The notes: a model not told the origin generated them from the letters alone. 64,000 bases of DNA from Cristatella mucedo (GCA_009760855.2 WPIO01000268.1:1-64000), one strand, 5' to 3'. Positions 1-11,814 are shown, counted from the stretch's first letter. Program-made: numbers and translations.

Positions 1-955
1 TTAATATCTGGACCAGACCAGATCGCCTGATTTAAATCGCCTCTCAAGCCTCGAGCTCGTGTGTGGGATGTGCACGTGCGTGCACTTGAACATGGGTGTG
101 CATGTGCATTTTGTCACTGCATATGGGAGCACTTTTGATCGATGCTTTTGAACTCGAACCGAGGCTGAGACCTCTGCATTTTCCTATGAGTCGAAGTGGA
201 AGATGGCAAGCATTTAAATGTCCAGCCACAGTATAGATCCGATTGTATTGTGATTGATGTACGTTGTTTGGTTGCACCCGGCACTTTTTTTCGAGTTTGA
301 CCCTGCTGTAACTGGTTTGGGACACTGGCATGCAGATGCCAGAAACCTCGGCTCAATCGCAGGGAGAAGCTGACTCTGCAGCTCGTTCTGTTTAGCCTCC
401 AAAGAATAGAGAGCGATGCAAGAATTCCGAGTCTCTATTAGATGCAGCAGCAGCAGGCCACCTCAGGCTGCCCATAGGCAAGCTAGCCAAACGTTTTTTA
501 ATTGGGTTGTTGCTATACACTTGTTAACTCGACTTGCAAGAAGGCCAGGCAGCATGGACATTAAGCCCCCGGATGAGCGGCTATGCTCTAGAGACTGGAA
601 GGAAACCGTGAGCTTCTCTCTGAGCCTCGTACAGCCTCGACCTTCGGCAGACCCTGCAAGGTAGTTGGATACTCCTCTGGGTGGCATGCTGTGCCGGACA
701 AAGCAAGCAAATAAAGGAAATGCTCCAGTTTGCATTTTAAAGACAGTAGGCATGCAAGTTGCTAGGCATTTAACAGCATTCAAGAACAGTTGGAGGGTCA
801 GGGGGCAAAGGTCATGTAAGCTGGTAAGGCAACCAGTCCTACCAAGGTGCTTTGCTCTCCTGCAGCTGTAGCCGTGTGGATGCACTAGAAACCTAAGAAG
901 TGATTTCTTGCTTCAACTACCGAAAGCAGGAACAGATTTGGCTGGCTGCCTAAAT
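1..955. other. No recognisable gene
   Basis: This stretch holds short unrelated open frames on both strands. None has a recognisable motif, splice context or match to the repeats found elsewhere in the window. It could be intron or intergenic sequence. Confidence 0.4.
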
Positions 956-959
956 AAAT

Positions 960-1130
960 ATTTATAAATAATAATAATTATAATTAGACATTTGTAGAAT
1001 GCCGAAGAGAAATAAACCTTTTCTAATCACACCACCTATCAATGGCATGGACCCAGCAAATGCTGCCAGGAACACCTTAGTTTTCAGCTCCTTTTAAAAT
1101 TGTAAGTCAGTATCCATACACGACCAGACT
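960..1130 (-). repeat. Diverged 3' end of LINE family A
   Basis: A run of AAT units is followed, on the plus strand, by words that match the reverse complement of the LINE family A 3' region: the segment around the C-terminal stop codon and 3' UTR, seen best at 53.1-53.4 kb and 56.5-56.9 kb. The match is patchy, so this is an old copy. Confidence 0.5.
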
Positions 1131-1194
1131 CAGAGCCAGAAGGGGGCAGCAGGGGAGGCAGAGCTAAGATAGCTGCCAGTTGATCAGCTGATAC

Positions 1195-1562
1195 AGAGCA
1201 AAGTTCTTACACTTGACCCACAAGGCCCGCCACGGCTCGGCTCCTACATACCTAGCTGAACTTCTGCATCAGTTTCAGCCTCTTCGTGGCCTCAGGTCCT
1301 GTATGGAAAATCAATTAGCTGTTCCATTCCATCGCTTAAAGACAGTTGCCCAAGGAAGCTTTTGCTCTGCAGGTCCTTGACTGTGGAGCTCACTTCTACA
1401 TATATTGTGCAAAGACAACTAACTACTCATGCTGCCGACCATGGCACATCCTTTCCAGCAGTCTTGAGCTGCAACTTTCTGTGGCTGTGAGTGTGCTATA
1501 GAAAACCCTCCTCTGTAACACCCACATACCCTCTGTGGAGTTACAGATGGAGATAAATGATA
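1195..1562 (+). repeat. LINE family B, 3' fragment
   Basis: This is a fragment of a second CR1/L2-like LINE family that also occurs at 35.6-36.4 kb and 42.5-43.2 kb. The translated words LAPSYLAELLHQF and the 3' UTR phrase about a terminal GGAGTTACAGA(C/T)GGAGATA are shared by all three copies. This copy is internally deleted after the C-terminal region and is frameshifted. The better copies end in an ATTAC repeat, unlike the AAT tail of family A. Confidence 0.7.
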
Positions 1563-2139
1563 ATAATTTGCCCCCTCCCCTTCCTGCATCGGGCAGTGAC
1601 CTGGGCCTGTAGGGGCTCGTGGAAGCACGCGATGGAGGCGCTACGATGAGCAAAGCCCCCACAAGGGAGTTGTTGCATTGTCGACGACTGCTGTATCGTA
1701 TCGTACGCAAACAATGCAAGCGAACGAGTGTACATACTAGCGTTGTGGCCGTCGTGAGTGCCACTCCGAAGCACGTGGTGATGAGAGAGAGAGAGAGGAG
1801 AGTGGATATCGTGGGCACAGACCGACTTACAGGCAGAAGTGAATTGTGAGGCAAGGAACACGTTACGTGCCACCAACGAGCATGCCCGGCAGGCAGACGG
1901 AACGTTGGCTGGGGAGGGGTGGATACCGCAGGATGGCGATGATAAGGCCACAGGCCGACGGCCACTGTTCCTAGGCTCACTAACCGCTGCACCAACGACG
2001 AAAGTACCTCGTAATTTGACTCGATGACCAACTGCTGAGTTCGTATTTGAATACACAATGATTTCACGTCGAACTCTTCGATAATTGTACGTCTAGCCCT
2101 ACCTGCACAAATTTTTTTTGGACCTTGCCCTCTTTATAA

Positions 2140-2205
2140 AGTGTGTGTTTGTGTGTGTGTGTGTGCGCGCACGAGTGTCTGTGTGTGCATTCGCATGTGT
2201 AAGCT
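2140..2205. repeat. GT-rich microsatellite
   Basis: Alternating GT with interruptions (GTGTGTTTGTGTGTGTGTG and similar) is directly visible. It makes spurious Thr/His/Cys-rich frames on both strands, which are not genes. Confidence 0.85.
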
Positions 2206-2392
2206 TGTGTATGCGTGAGAGCGAGTGTATAGCACTGTTGACTTAGAAGCAGCCACTAATGCCAATAGGCTTGCCATCAGATTTTGCTTTAACTTTGACC
2301 TTACTTTCTTGGAGCTTGAGCAGCATGGAGCGATCGCTGCTGCTCGAGCTGCCGATCGCATGTCTCCACTTTTGCCGCGCTCTCACCTCCAG

Positions 2393-2546
2393 GCTCTCTG
2401 TTTGACAAGGAGAACACAATCCTTGATCAGAGTGGCGATAACGCCGGCACTCCTAATTGCTGACACCAATTGCTTCATCGACTATCTGTATCTGATCAAG
2501 GAGCTCATCGAGAGCAGGAAGTTAAAAGTCTTCGTGCCTCTCGTCG
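2393..2546 (+). CDS. Exon with SMG6-like PIN domain start
   Basis: The frame encodes the opening of a PIN ribonuclease domain: a hydrophobic strand ending in the motif ADTNCFIDYL, then a helix (IKELIES) and a second strand (VFVPLV). The Asp of ADTN sits where PIN nucleases carry their first metal-binding acid. The pattern DTN-x-FID-x-L followed by PL-(V/I) is closest to SMG6/EST1A, the endonuclease of nonsense-mediated decay; SMG5 and SWT1 have related domains. A pyrimidine-rich tract ends in CCAG just before 2393, and a donor (GTCG|GTAGGG) follows 2546, leaving phase 1. I did not find the next exon, expected to encode the NELDGL-type motif; a LINE begins 30 bases downstream. This could be one exon of a gene reaching beyond the window or a lone fragment. 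The exact acceptor is uncertain. Confidence 0.5.
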
Positions 2547-2576
2547 GTAGGGCTCCTGCCTCTCCGACCCCGTGCG

Positions 2577-3800
2577 ACCGTCAAGGGTCTTGAGGTTTCG
2601 AGATTCACAGGTTATTTTAGAAGAGGAGGTGGGCACACACTGTAGATTGAATGAGATCTGCATGTGGTCAGATAAGCAGGATTTGGTAATCATTGCTGAT
2701 GACAAAGTGCAGCTGTATAGAGAAAATCTGGTCGAATGTGTGACCCCTTTTTTGTGAGTAGGGCCAGGCACATGAGCCACAACAAACTATGAGTCAGTCA
2801 ATGCACGAAATTCAGTGCTGAAGGTGTCAGATAAGTTATCTAAGAGAACGTTGAAATCCCCCATAACGTGGAAGAATCGATTTCTTGCATACAGAATTGA
2901 AACGAGATCGAAGAAATCTGAGATAAAAATGAGGATTTGGTTCCTGGTGGGCGATAGACTACGGCCACTATCGGCAGCTTGTTTTCGGGTGAGACCAAGA
3001 CAATTGATTCAAAAGACTGCTTCGAGGGTACTGCAAATGGCTTAAAGTTGAATTTCGAGCGCATGATAACAGCAACTCCACCTCCAGTTTTGATTGATCT
3101 GGGGATGTGAAAGAATGAGAAACAACAATAGTAATAATAATAATAATAATGCACTTGATAAAGCGCCCTCAGATAACTCAATTTCTCTCTAGGCGCTTTA
3201 CATTTGCTGCAAAGGGAAATGCAATTGAATGATGAGTAATATCATGCTTGATAAGCAAACAAAACGAATAATATGGTTAGGGGTGCACGCATATGCACAT
3301 GAAGGACGAGTCACAGGGACCCACTAAATGCTGTCTTAAATAGGTGTGTTTTTCAGTTCCTTTTTAATGTGGTCAGGTCAGGGGATGTTCTGATGCAAGT
3401 CGGGAACCAGTTGGAGTAGCGCCTTTAATTGTCGGGCAGTTTATCGATTTTAGCCAAGTTTCAGTTAGGGCGAGCAGGTCGAGACCATTTTCAGAAATAA
3501 GGTAGCTTATTACCAGAGGTTTATTGCACGTTGAGTGAGGATTCCAAAGGCGATTGTTAAGTCTGGCAGATGGAGTTATAACAGGCCTGTCTGACCACTC
3601 AGTTAGAGAGATTCAAAGTGATGCATGTGGGGGAACGTGCTGAGCGGTTCGAGACAATGCTAGGAATACCAAACGAGAGGGTAGTCTGCTTGCAGTGCCT
3701 GCCCAACAAGCTGGGTCTGAGCTGGCGGTACCGGCCACCGTGGTGGCTCCTGGGGGCTTTTCTTGTGTGAATGCATAGTTCGAATCTTAGAAACAGCAAT
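2577..3800 (-). mobile_element. LINE family A, endonuclease part (outer copy)
   Basis: Read on the minus strand, this encodes an apurinic-type endonuclease of a CR1/L2-like LINE. Motifs in order are LALTETWL (about 3480-3450), GGGVAVI, VVYRPPG, a GDFN motif (VMGDFNVLLDN, near 2860-2830) and the SDH motif (CLSDHMQISF, near 2680). The frame runs to SRNLKTLD at 2577, and the same KTLD word begins the linker of another copy at about 30.8 kb, so this family has endonuclease and RT in one polypeptide. The reading frame contains stops and is interrupted at 3113-3410 by a younger copy of the same family. Sequence up to about 3800 is probably the 5' region of the same copy. Confidence 0.75.
3113..3410 (-). 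mobile_element. LINE family A 3' fragment nested in another copy
   Basis: This is a 5'-truncated insertion of about 300 bp. It starts with an AAT repeat (plus-strand view), followed by the standard family A 3' UTR and the final codons of the RT protein. The endonuclease words on each side of it (CPTIKGATPTG to the right, IPRSIKTGGG to the left) belong together, which shows that it landed inside an older LINE. Confidence 0.7.
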
Positions 3801-4117
3801 AATATCTAGGAATGAGTTGATCTACGATTACGAAGCGATAACAGCTGCTGACGATCATAACTAACATGCAGGTTACTAGCTGCCGGCGTAGCTAAGGCGG
3901 CAGCCTTCGTGGGAGACCTAACAGCCCGAAGCGATAAGCGTTTAGATATGCATAGGCACGTAATTTCTTACGCGCTACGGTCAAATAACAATCAGAATAA
4001 CTTTAAACAGGTCTTAACTGTATCGTTTTCGTATACGGTGTTCGCAAGAACTTCGGTTTTCTGAAGAATTCTGCAACAAACACGAAAACACATTAGAGCG
4101 CTCTATATCAGGAGGCG

Positions 4118-4650
4118 AGAACCAATAATAATAATAATAATAATAATAATACATTTGTATTGTGCCCTCAGGAAACTGAATCACTTTATTGGCGCCATAC
4201 AGTTGCTCTATGGAAAACATTACCAGATGATTGGTGCTAAGATAAGCAAGCAGCAGGCATAGTGTAAGCAGGTGCATGCACACGAAGAACGAATCACAAC
4301 AGGTGTATTTTGGGCTTCTTTTCAAATGTCGTCGTGTCAGGTGACGTTGTGACACAGCTGTAGTGAGTTCCAGGTTTTAGGAGCATGGGAACTAAATCCA
4401 CGATTTCCAACAGATTTGATGTTCGCACGAGATATGGCTAAACGATTTGAGTCCGAGAATAGCGATTCTTCGCCTGGTGAGAAAGTAGTTCTGATAGGTA
4501 GGCTGGAGCCAGAGAGTGAAGGGATCTAAAAGTGAGTGACAGAAGCTTGAAGTCAATGCGCTGTTTGATTGGGAGCCAGTGCTGGTTGGCGAGACATTGT
4601 GCGACATGGAAACTGAATCGTAGAGTCGATAGACCATGAAAACATTGCTT
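4118..4650 (-). mobile_element. Old LINE family A copy, 3' part
   Basis: A (AAT)n tail is followed by a diverged version of the family A 3' UTR and C-terminal domain. Minus-strand translation gives pieces such as LHSLAPAYLSELL and NQHWLPIKQRIDF, broken by frameshifts. It is an older copy than those at 27-33 kb. Confidence 0.65.
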
Positions 4651-5180
4651 TGGACCAAACGTGCATCCCTTCAATCACTTACCATTAATCCGTTTTCGAC
4701 CACAGCTGCCAAGATTTTGGTATTGTAAATTTATGTCTCGATCTCCTTAAGTAGGAGCTTAACACATTTCCAATGCTTATTACTCAGCAATTTTAATTGG
4801 CAATAGTATTTTGACCCATCATTATTGGTGACATGGGAGTGAGAACTAAAATCATCTGGCGAAAAGTGAGTAATGCACTGGGGGCGATGGTAGAACCACG
4901 TGATCCCCACACCAATTCGTCGGCACCGCAGGCGGTAGAGTTTGTATCAGGCTGTTGTGCTGGGCTGGGAACTTAAGTTCGGTTTCGTAAACGCGGGGCA
5001 CCTAATGGGTGTCGTTGTTTGCAGGTGCCCGACAAAACTAATGGTGCTGGCGCCTCGCACGGCAATGATACGGGTTCCCTTTTCATTAACATAGACGGCT
5101 CTAAATATACAGTCTTCCCTAGCCTCTTCGTGATTTAACTTTTGCGGCTTCGCTCGATCTTGATTTTCCAAATAGTTGTG
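4650..5180. other. No recognisable gene
   Basis: Only short open frames without motif or repeat match are present between two LINE fragments. Confidence 0.35.
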
Positions 5181-5184
5181 TAAT

Positions 5185-5480
5185 AATATAATGATAATAC
5201 TAAATTGTATGTGCCGCCCTCGGATAACTCAATTTCTTTACAGGCACTTTACATTTGCTGCAAAGGATACACGATCAAATTGTTAGTGGTAGCATGCTCG
5301 ATATACGACTAGAATAACGTGGTTAGGGGTGACATGCACAGGGTCAGCATGCAACGTCGGTTAGTGGCAGCATTCACAGTGTCAGCAAGCATAAGCATAT
5401 AAAAGACGAATCGCAGGCACCCACATGCTGAAACCGTGCATTTTTTAGTAAACCTTTTGGCATACTTGTCTACAGCAGTT
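5185..5480 (-). repeat. LINE family A 3' end
   Basis: An imperfect AAT tail is followed by the family A 3' UTR words in reverse orientation, including GCACAGGGTCAGCATGC and the GGGGTGACATGCAC block. It lies just outside the left edge of the duplicated locus A. Confidence 0.65.
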
Positions 5481-6416
5481 CTAATGTGTCTGGACATTTT
5501 TGATGCTTCAAGGCGAGTGCTAGGTTAGTCTTATCACAGGTATGTAGTGTAGTATGTAGTATGTAGTGTCTTCGGCATATCTACACTAGCAGCCATGCGC
5601 TTTTTCTGAACCCACTCCGATTATGGCCGCCTTGTCGACTATTGCTGTAGGCAGTTTTAAGTCCTCACAGAACGTTTAGACGAGAGAAATTGATGCCACA
5701 GTAAGCAAAACAGTCCAACATGCAATTTTTTAACAAGACAACCATAGCATTGGCAGTAGAAACACTAAATCTAGTAGGATGTGGCCCCTCCCAGATTAGT
5801 GACCATTTCTGCTATTCGGGCTGGCTTGGACTTCACGAGTTATTGGATAGTATAGGATGTCAGACCGATCGAAACTTGTTCCATAATTCGCCCAGGATAT
5901 TGTATGAGTGTCTAGAGCTCTCAGCTGACGTTGAACCCTCGTCACTCAGATTTCAACCGGGTTTAGGTCCGGGCTCTGGCTTGGCCACTGCAAGCATGTG
6001 CAATGAGGGGATCTGTCAAATAAATTACAGCACAATATTAGCATTATGTTTCGGATCGATGTCCTGTTGATATGTAAGATTAGCACCTAGCAATCGAAAT
6101 GCACTGGGCACAGCAACGTCGGCCAGGATACGCTGGTAGCCATCTTGATTCATTATGTCCTCAAAGTGGAGAAGGGTCGAATATATGATTTTTGATATGA
6201 AAAAGCTTATATTTTCATTGTGATCCATTTTTTATGCTTTCTGGGAAGGCAATTAAGAGATGCTTATGTTTTAATTATCGTGCTAGGCTATTATCAATAT
6301 GCTTTTCTACACACCTGTCTTTTCTTCATCCCTTGTTATCACGATTTGTTTCTTCTCCTTGAATTTTGTAGCTGATCTACCAGCCAGACGTTTGGTTAGT
6401 GTCTTTTCGAAACCAG

Positions 6417-9400
6417 TAATAGCACCAGAGCTTCCGATGCACCGACTTGCATCGATTGACGAATGCCTGCTGTCTTGCATCGCCTGTGGACAAATTGCAG
6501 AGCAGCCGCTGCTGCTGCGCTGCTTGCACAGCTGCTGCAGTCGCTGTGCAGACCAAGCTTGTACAGCAGAGGGCTCAAAGAGCATGCCGTGCCCTATTTG
6601 CAAAGTATCCACCGATATCAGTATACCAAAGCATCGCAACGGCTTCATTGCCAACTTGGGGAGACTTACAACAGCTGTGAGAGAGGCTCCTAGTTGCACT
6701 GTTTGCAGAGAAAACCGGACGAGCAGGCAGACGACTGGTGCATGCAGTGCCAGAGATCCGTGTGCTCAGCCTACGTGCCAGGCCATAGCTGATACAACCC
6801 CAATCACGTGATTGTCGCCATCGATCAGATCAAGAGCATGAGTGAAGTGCTTCAAGCCTCAAGGCAGCAGCAGTGCCTGCAGCACCGGAAGCCACTGAAT
6901 CTGCTGTGCTTTGACTGCAAGAAAACCAAGTGCACCGACTGCCTCACACAGTGCCTGGGCCCGGGACACTCGGTGGCACAGCCACTAAAAGAACCAAAAG
7001 CCGAAGCATTTTTGAAGGATGCACCAGTGGGCATGCAGATCTACTTCAGGGTGTAAAAGCAAAGTCTGCACAGCTGCTTCGGGCCAGAAGTCTGGTCAGC
7101 GACATCCGATCCACTCGTGCCTTTCACTGGACGAGCTGAGGACGAAGAAGAAGTATGCAGGGGATGCTGTAAGCAAAAGCTTTAAAGAAGCGAAGAGCAA
7201 GGTCAAGGACTGCTATGACCAGCTAGAAGAGAGTGCTGTGGCCCTGCAAAGCTTGGCCGAGCAGCTGAACCTGTCAGTGCAGCATGCCTCAGCACACATC
7301 AGCCGCATCACAGATTTGGCCAGCGACCCGGATTTCCTGGACCAGCAGGCGGCCTTGAGGTTGCGGCTCGAAGTGCTTGGCAAGCAGCTGGATAGCTTAA
7401 GTGAGACAGCGGAGGCTGAAAAGCTTGTGGCTCTGAATGGATATTCGCCCAACGACTTAGACGAAGGGGTCACTTCATGGATGCGTACTCCAAAGCTGAC
7501 CAGAGGTCGTTGTCTGCCAAGAACTGCAGCCCATGCTTGCCCTGACTCGAGGTGCTGGCACCAAAATCTTGCTGACGTTCGTCATTAACACTGTTTGACA
7601 CCCTTGTCCTTGTAGATCACGATGACCGAGTTCTAGCAAAAGTTATCGCTTTCAAGGATTATAATGGAAGTAGCAATGTCGAAGGTGAATTCACATTCAC
7701 TGAATGCAACTTGCCAGCCCAACAACTTTCAGATTCCTAGCTTGCTAGCCTGCACGGCTGTAAGGAACTCTGCCAGGAATTCATGGTGGCTTTGCTTCTC
7801 ATAATTGACAATGCAGCAATTTCTGGGAGACTTTTTGCTGGATTTACCACATTTATACATATCAAATCTGGTGCCGTGGTTGTTTTGCCTAGAGGTTAAG
7901 GTGCTCGCTCCGACCAAGGTCTGGCCGAGGTCGTGGGCTCGAGCTCTTTGGCATATGTAAAGTGCCTGAATAGAGATTAAGTTCTCTTAGGGCACTATGC
8001 AAATTAATTATATTTTTATATATTTTCAATCAAATCTGCTTAATTGCATCAAGTTGTGAGGGCGATTTCAAAGCTACTCAAAGGATAAGGATCCAGTAAC
8101 CTGCACCTTTGCATATGCACGTTTGTGCTTAGCCAAGATGTAGCTAAGAGATGCCTTTGGCGTGGTAGAGAGCCTAGAGTAATAATTGCCTGGATGATGA
8201 ATCGGGTAGGAGGATGGCAGGATTGCTTGTGGCAATAACTAATAGGTCAGTGCATCCATCTTGGACGGGTCTCGTCGAGAACCGTGTTTAAAGTCCGGGC
8301 CGGCAGCAACGATCTCACTGTATTAGTACGTTTTGAGCCAGCAATTTTCTATTTGTAAGTGCTGCCTGGATACCATTTGCTGAAAGCCGAAGCATAGTTT
8401 CCGAAAAATATAATATAATATGTACATTTAGCAGGGAAATATCGCTGGTTTCCTTCCATGACTGCTCTCAATTCGACTTGTAAAGTTATTGGTCCCTTCG
8501 AAAATATTGTTATTGCATTTCAGCGAGTATTGTTAAATAGAAAATATTGCGATCTGTTTGCACTAGTTTTTTTTAAAAACGTGCTTAGGGTTTCCGTGCT
8601 GCCAGTACTCAAGCTCCTCCTTTTGATTGACGGCTTCTTTGGTAGACAGACGTTATGGTGGCATCCTCACATTCATGTTCCTGCTAGACATGTCAGTAGC
8701 ATTAGACTCAAACTACCATTAGATCATTCTTGGGCATCACGATACCTTCGGTTATGATGAGATTCTTGACGATTCGAATTATACTGCTATCGTTATCAGC
8801 AACTAACGGTCTGGTTGAGCAGCCGGGTCGTTTGGGTCCCACCAGTGTGATCGTGTTTGGTCCCTCAGCTGACTGCACACCAACGTCAAGCCGTCCTAAG
8901 CTATTGCTTAATTACTTTTTGGCTTTTTTTCTGTCTTCTGATTCAACCTTACTGCTCTCTTTCATATTCTCAATAAGAAACAAAGTCTACACCAAAAGCT
9001 TCAGGGGATTACATTTGAGTTCATTAAATCATTGGACCGGCTCCCGTGTAATTCCCCATAGTTGTGTTTGTAGAGAACACTCTGGTCCGGTGATGTATCA
9101 CCTCATGAATCAGTGACAAGACTATGAATGGACAGTGTGGCTTTGTACCTATTTGCTCGCCGTTTTGCAGCCACACAGATTTAGCTTGGCATGAACAGGT
9201 GAGAGAGGAAAGATAGGGGCCACGAATGAAAAGCTGAAAATACTTAAATGCATGTTGCCTAATGTAGAGGCAAGCAAAGAAAAATCATGTTATCATGTAA
9301 ACCTCATTTTATTTTATTAACAGCAATTATTTCAAGACGGTACGCAAACGACTTGATATGCCGTATATCCATAAACCTTCATTCTATTAACAGCAACCGA

Positions 9401-10554
9401 ACTGTGATTGACGAATTGTACTCTAACCTGTCAGAGTGTGGCAGCACGCTCGTGCTTGCAGCTGATAGCGAATGTACTTTAATGTGCAGCATACGAAGTA
9501 TTCTAATGAATAGGAGATATTCGTGAATTGTAGGTAGACAGCGGACGCACTCTGCACAGACAGCTCGCTGTCGCTGACTGCATTCACAGATCCGGCATTC
9601 TTTGCTGTAGCAGAGGAGCAGCCAGCGCTGCGCTTCGGCCTGGCCTCCATCTGCTTCCAGAAGCCTTTCTCTTGCTGGGACCTGCCTGCGACGTCAGAGG
9701 GTCATCCGCTGCTGGCTGCAGTGCAGCACGGCCTGAAGGAATACAGTCAGCGCGGCAGAGAGCTGAGCGTCTTGAAACCTGTGAGGTGGAGCAATGGAGC
9801 GGGCGACTGGTCCACTGCAGTGCAGTTTCCGTAAGACGGACGTGCCGCTGTAGGCTTGAACTACTCACAGCTCATCCTACTGTTCAGACGCAGCAGCTCT
9901 GCTGCTGAACTCCTGCCGTCACAAATCGTCCGGCTGCTCAGACGCAGCTCTGCTGCAGCTGCTGGAGGGGGCCAGTGGCTCGAGGACCGACGTGACGCTG
10001 TGCTTCCCTGGTCTCCCAGGAAGCTGTCCCTGATCGGCGACCTGCTGGCTGTGACCCAGGGCTGGTATGGCCCAGGGCTGCAGCTGAGCTCGGGGCAGCT
10101 GCAGCACAGCAGTGAGTACGAGTATCGCACAGGCAGTGTGGCTGTCAAAGCAGCAACTCCGGTCACTACTAGCTGCAGCACGGTGGAGGTGGACGATGGC
10201 AGAGAGCTGTATGTAGTCAATAGCTGCAGCCACCGAGGTGACAGACAATGGAGACACGAACTGTGCAGTGAGGAGCAAGCGCTGGGCGCCTGTGCAGCAG
10301 GCAGCCTCCTGTACCTGGCTGTGCAAGGGCTGCAGGAAGGAGACAGGAGCAGGAAATGTGTGAGGGCGCTCTGGGCAGAGACTGGTGGGATGCTGCAGCA
10401 GCAGGACCTCTCCTACAGCAGCCACGCACTGGAGCGGCTTCGGTGCATGTCACCAGGCAGAGGACATAGGACCGTGCTAGCCGTGCTGGGCTGGGACATG
10501 CAGACTGTGACCACGTACCCTGCAGCAGCTGTTGCAGCTGAGAGCAGACTATGA
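6417..10554 (+). pseudogene. TRIM-like gene copy A, disabled
   Basis: This is the homologue of the copy B gene, with the same three exons: about 6419-7505, 7616-7684 (69 nt) and 9614-10554. Visible lesions: the initiator ATG of copy B (21419) is ATA at 6419; about 5 bases are missing near 6714, between RING and B-box; CAA has become TGA at 6790; single-base losses occur near 7035 and 7130; TAA lies in exon 3 at 9832. The RING pattern (CIAC, CLHSCC, CPIC) is still readable, as is the second B-box (CLQHRKPLNLLCFDCKK) and the coiled coil (KKYAGDAVSKSFKEAKSKVK). Exon 3 otherwise stays open for about 240 codons. AATAAA lies at 10668. Homology to B is good, so loss of function looks recent or the copy may still give a partial transcript. 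Confidence 0.75.
7875..8010 (+). repeat. tRNA-derived SINE, family 1
   Basis: A pol III A-box-like segment (GAGGTTAAGGTGCTCGC) and a B-box-like segment (GTCGTGGGCTCGAGC) are followed by a tail that copies the LINE family A 3' end (GAGATTAAGTTCTCTTAGGG). It sits in intron 2 of copy A and is absent at the same point in copy B (near 23540), so it inserted after the copies diverged. Confidence 0.75.
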
Positions 10555-10996
10555 AGGGAAGGCAGCTGCAGCATTTCAGCTCTGGGAGGCAGCTACCTAG
10601 CGCTGCATGTCACTCGGCTTCCTATGATTGCCTGTTATGTACCTCTACTCTTACCTTGTAGCAAATTAATAAATTAATCGGTGATTTATCGACTCCATCG
10701 ACTTGTAGCACGAGCTTAAATCACGAGCAGCTGTATTCAGTTGCAGCAATTGTGTCACAGAGTGCGTTCGGTCGACGTTACGTCTGAGCAGATGCTGCCC
10801 TTAACGTCACGAAATACTAGACGGCTAGCAACCAGTCTTAGCTGACCCCTCCTTGCTGGTCACTTGTCTGGCAGCTTGAATCTAAAGCCCACATTTTGTA
10901 GCTTTATTTGGCCAAGCCAAGCCTTACTAGGCCGTGCGAAGCTAAACCAGAACGACGTTTAACCAACATACTACATTGACCAAGCTGATGCATATA

Positions 10997-11814
10997 CAGG
11001 GTCCCATCTTAGATTTAAGCAGACTAGGTAAATTTCACCGAAGTTAGGCTAAATTCAGCGATCCGTGCTGGCGCGCCCCCTAGCAAGGCTAGCTAGCTCT
11101 TCACGACTATGGTACTGCAGGCAGTGGGCGGCGATCTTTTGAGCTGCAGCTGCAAGTGCTGATGCTTTCTTTTACTGCTCTTCTTCTACCCCAGTGAGCA
11201 AACGAGGCTGTGAAATCAGCTAGTATTCATATTATAGTATTACGGTATCACAGTATTCATCAGTTTTTAAGTGCATTTGTCGCAGCTTATGCTGTCGTAT
11301 GCAATCAAAAAATAAGCTTTACGAACAGGATTTCTTTCTTTGCTTGATGGAATGCAGTGGATTGCGGGGGATTTCGGTGGGTTGTGGTGGATTGTGGTAT
11401 TGGCTTGGACCACTGCAATCTTATTTCAGTGGACTTCGTGAGAACGCTTGAGCTGAATCGTGCGAAACTTTCTGGGTGCATTGTACGTGCAGCTCAGTTT
11501 GATAGTCCAAACTTTTTGGAGTTGTGAGCAGCTGATTTGTGGTGGATTTGACGGGAACTAGAATGGATTGTAGTGGATTGAGGTGGATTGTGCTACAAGC
11601 TTACGATGCCAAAGCTCATTTGCATAAGTGGGGGTCTGTGTAAAGCGACTTCAAATTTCTTGGACAGATTAAATTAGAACGCGTCATATAATATCTGCAC
11701 AATATTTGAGCTCGGCAACGCTTACGTCTGGTCGTGGTTAGCCTAACTAGAGTGGCTTCTGGTGGATTTTGGTGGATTGCAGTAACTCATGGAACCCTAA
11801 TTCCCTGAACCCTG
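10997..11814. mobile_element. TA-flanked repeat element with internal 175-bp units
   Basis: The left end reads TA then CAGGGTCCC and the right end reads GAACCCTG then TA, giving short inverted termini and a TA duplication of Tc1/mariner type. Inside are two to three diverged units spaced 170-190 bp apart, each with a TGGATTG core (for example near 11390, 11575 and 11770). The block GCAATCAAAAAATAAGCTTT near 11300 recurs at 55.48 kb. There is no coding frame, so if it is a transposon it is non-autonomous. Confidence 0.5.

Larger units (their letters stand above)
5515..10850 (+). repeat. Segmental duplication, copy A
   Basis: This segment aligns by eye with 20205-26571 (copy B): upstream region, exon 1, exon 2, a roughly 1.9-kb intron, exon 3 and the 3' flank. 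Examples are the shared upstream words CTA(C/G)TAGGATGTGGCCC, near 5770 and 20870, and the shared 3' flank ending in GACGGCTAGCAAC. Copy A lacks the two LINEs inside copy B and carries its own SINE (7875-8010). Copy B has about 430 bp (20250-20680) that is absent from A. Confidence 0.8.

Noticed and set aside
1423-2067. Minus-strand frame of 214 codons
   Set aside because: It runs antisense through a LINE family B fragment into low-information sequence and shows no domain.
4118-4152. Independent (AAT)n microsatellites here and at many other places
   Set aside because: Almost all such runs sit at the 3' end of LINE family A or its SINE and are their tails.
6307-6699. Minus-strand frame opposite the RING region of copy A
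   Set aside because: It is the antisense of the RING exon; the zinc-binding pattern is on the plus strand.
8458-9116. Two plus-strand frames of about 100 and 128 codons in intron 2 of copy A
   Set aside because: The homologous stretch in copy B does not keep the frames, so they are chance.
9861-10425. Long minus-strand frames opposite exon 3 of copy A (and 25441-26168 in copy B)
   Set aside because: They mirror the GC- and CAG-rich coding strand, lack domains and have no splice or start support.
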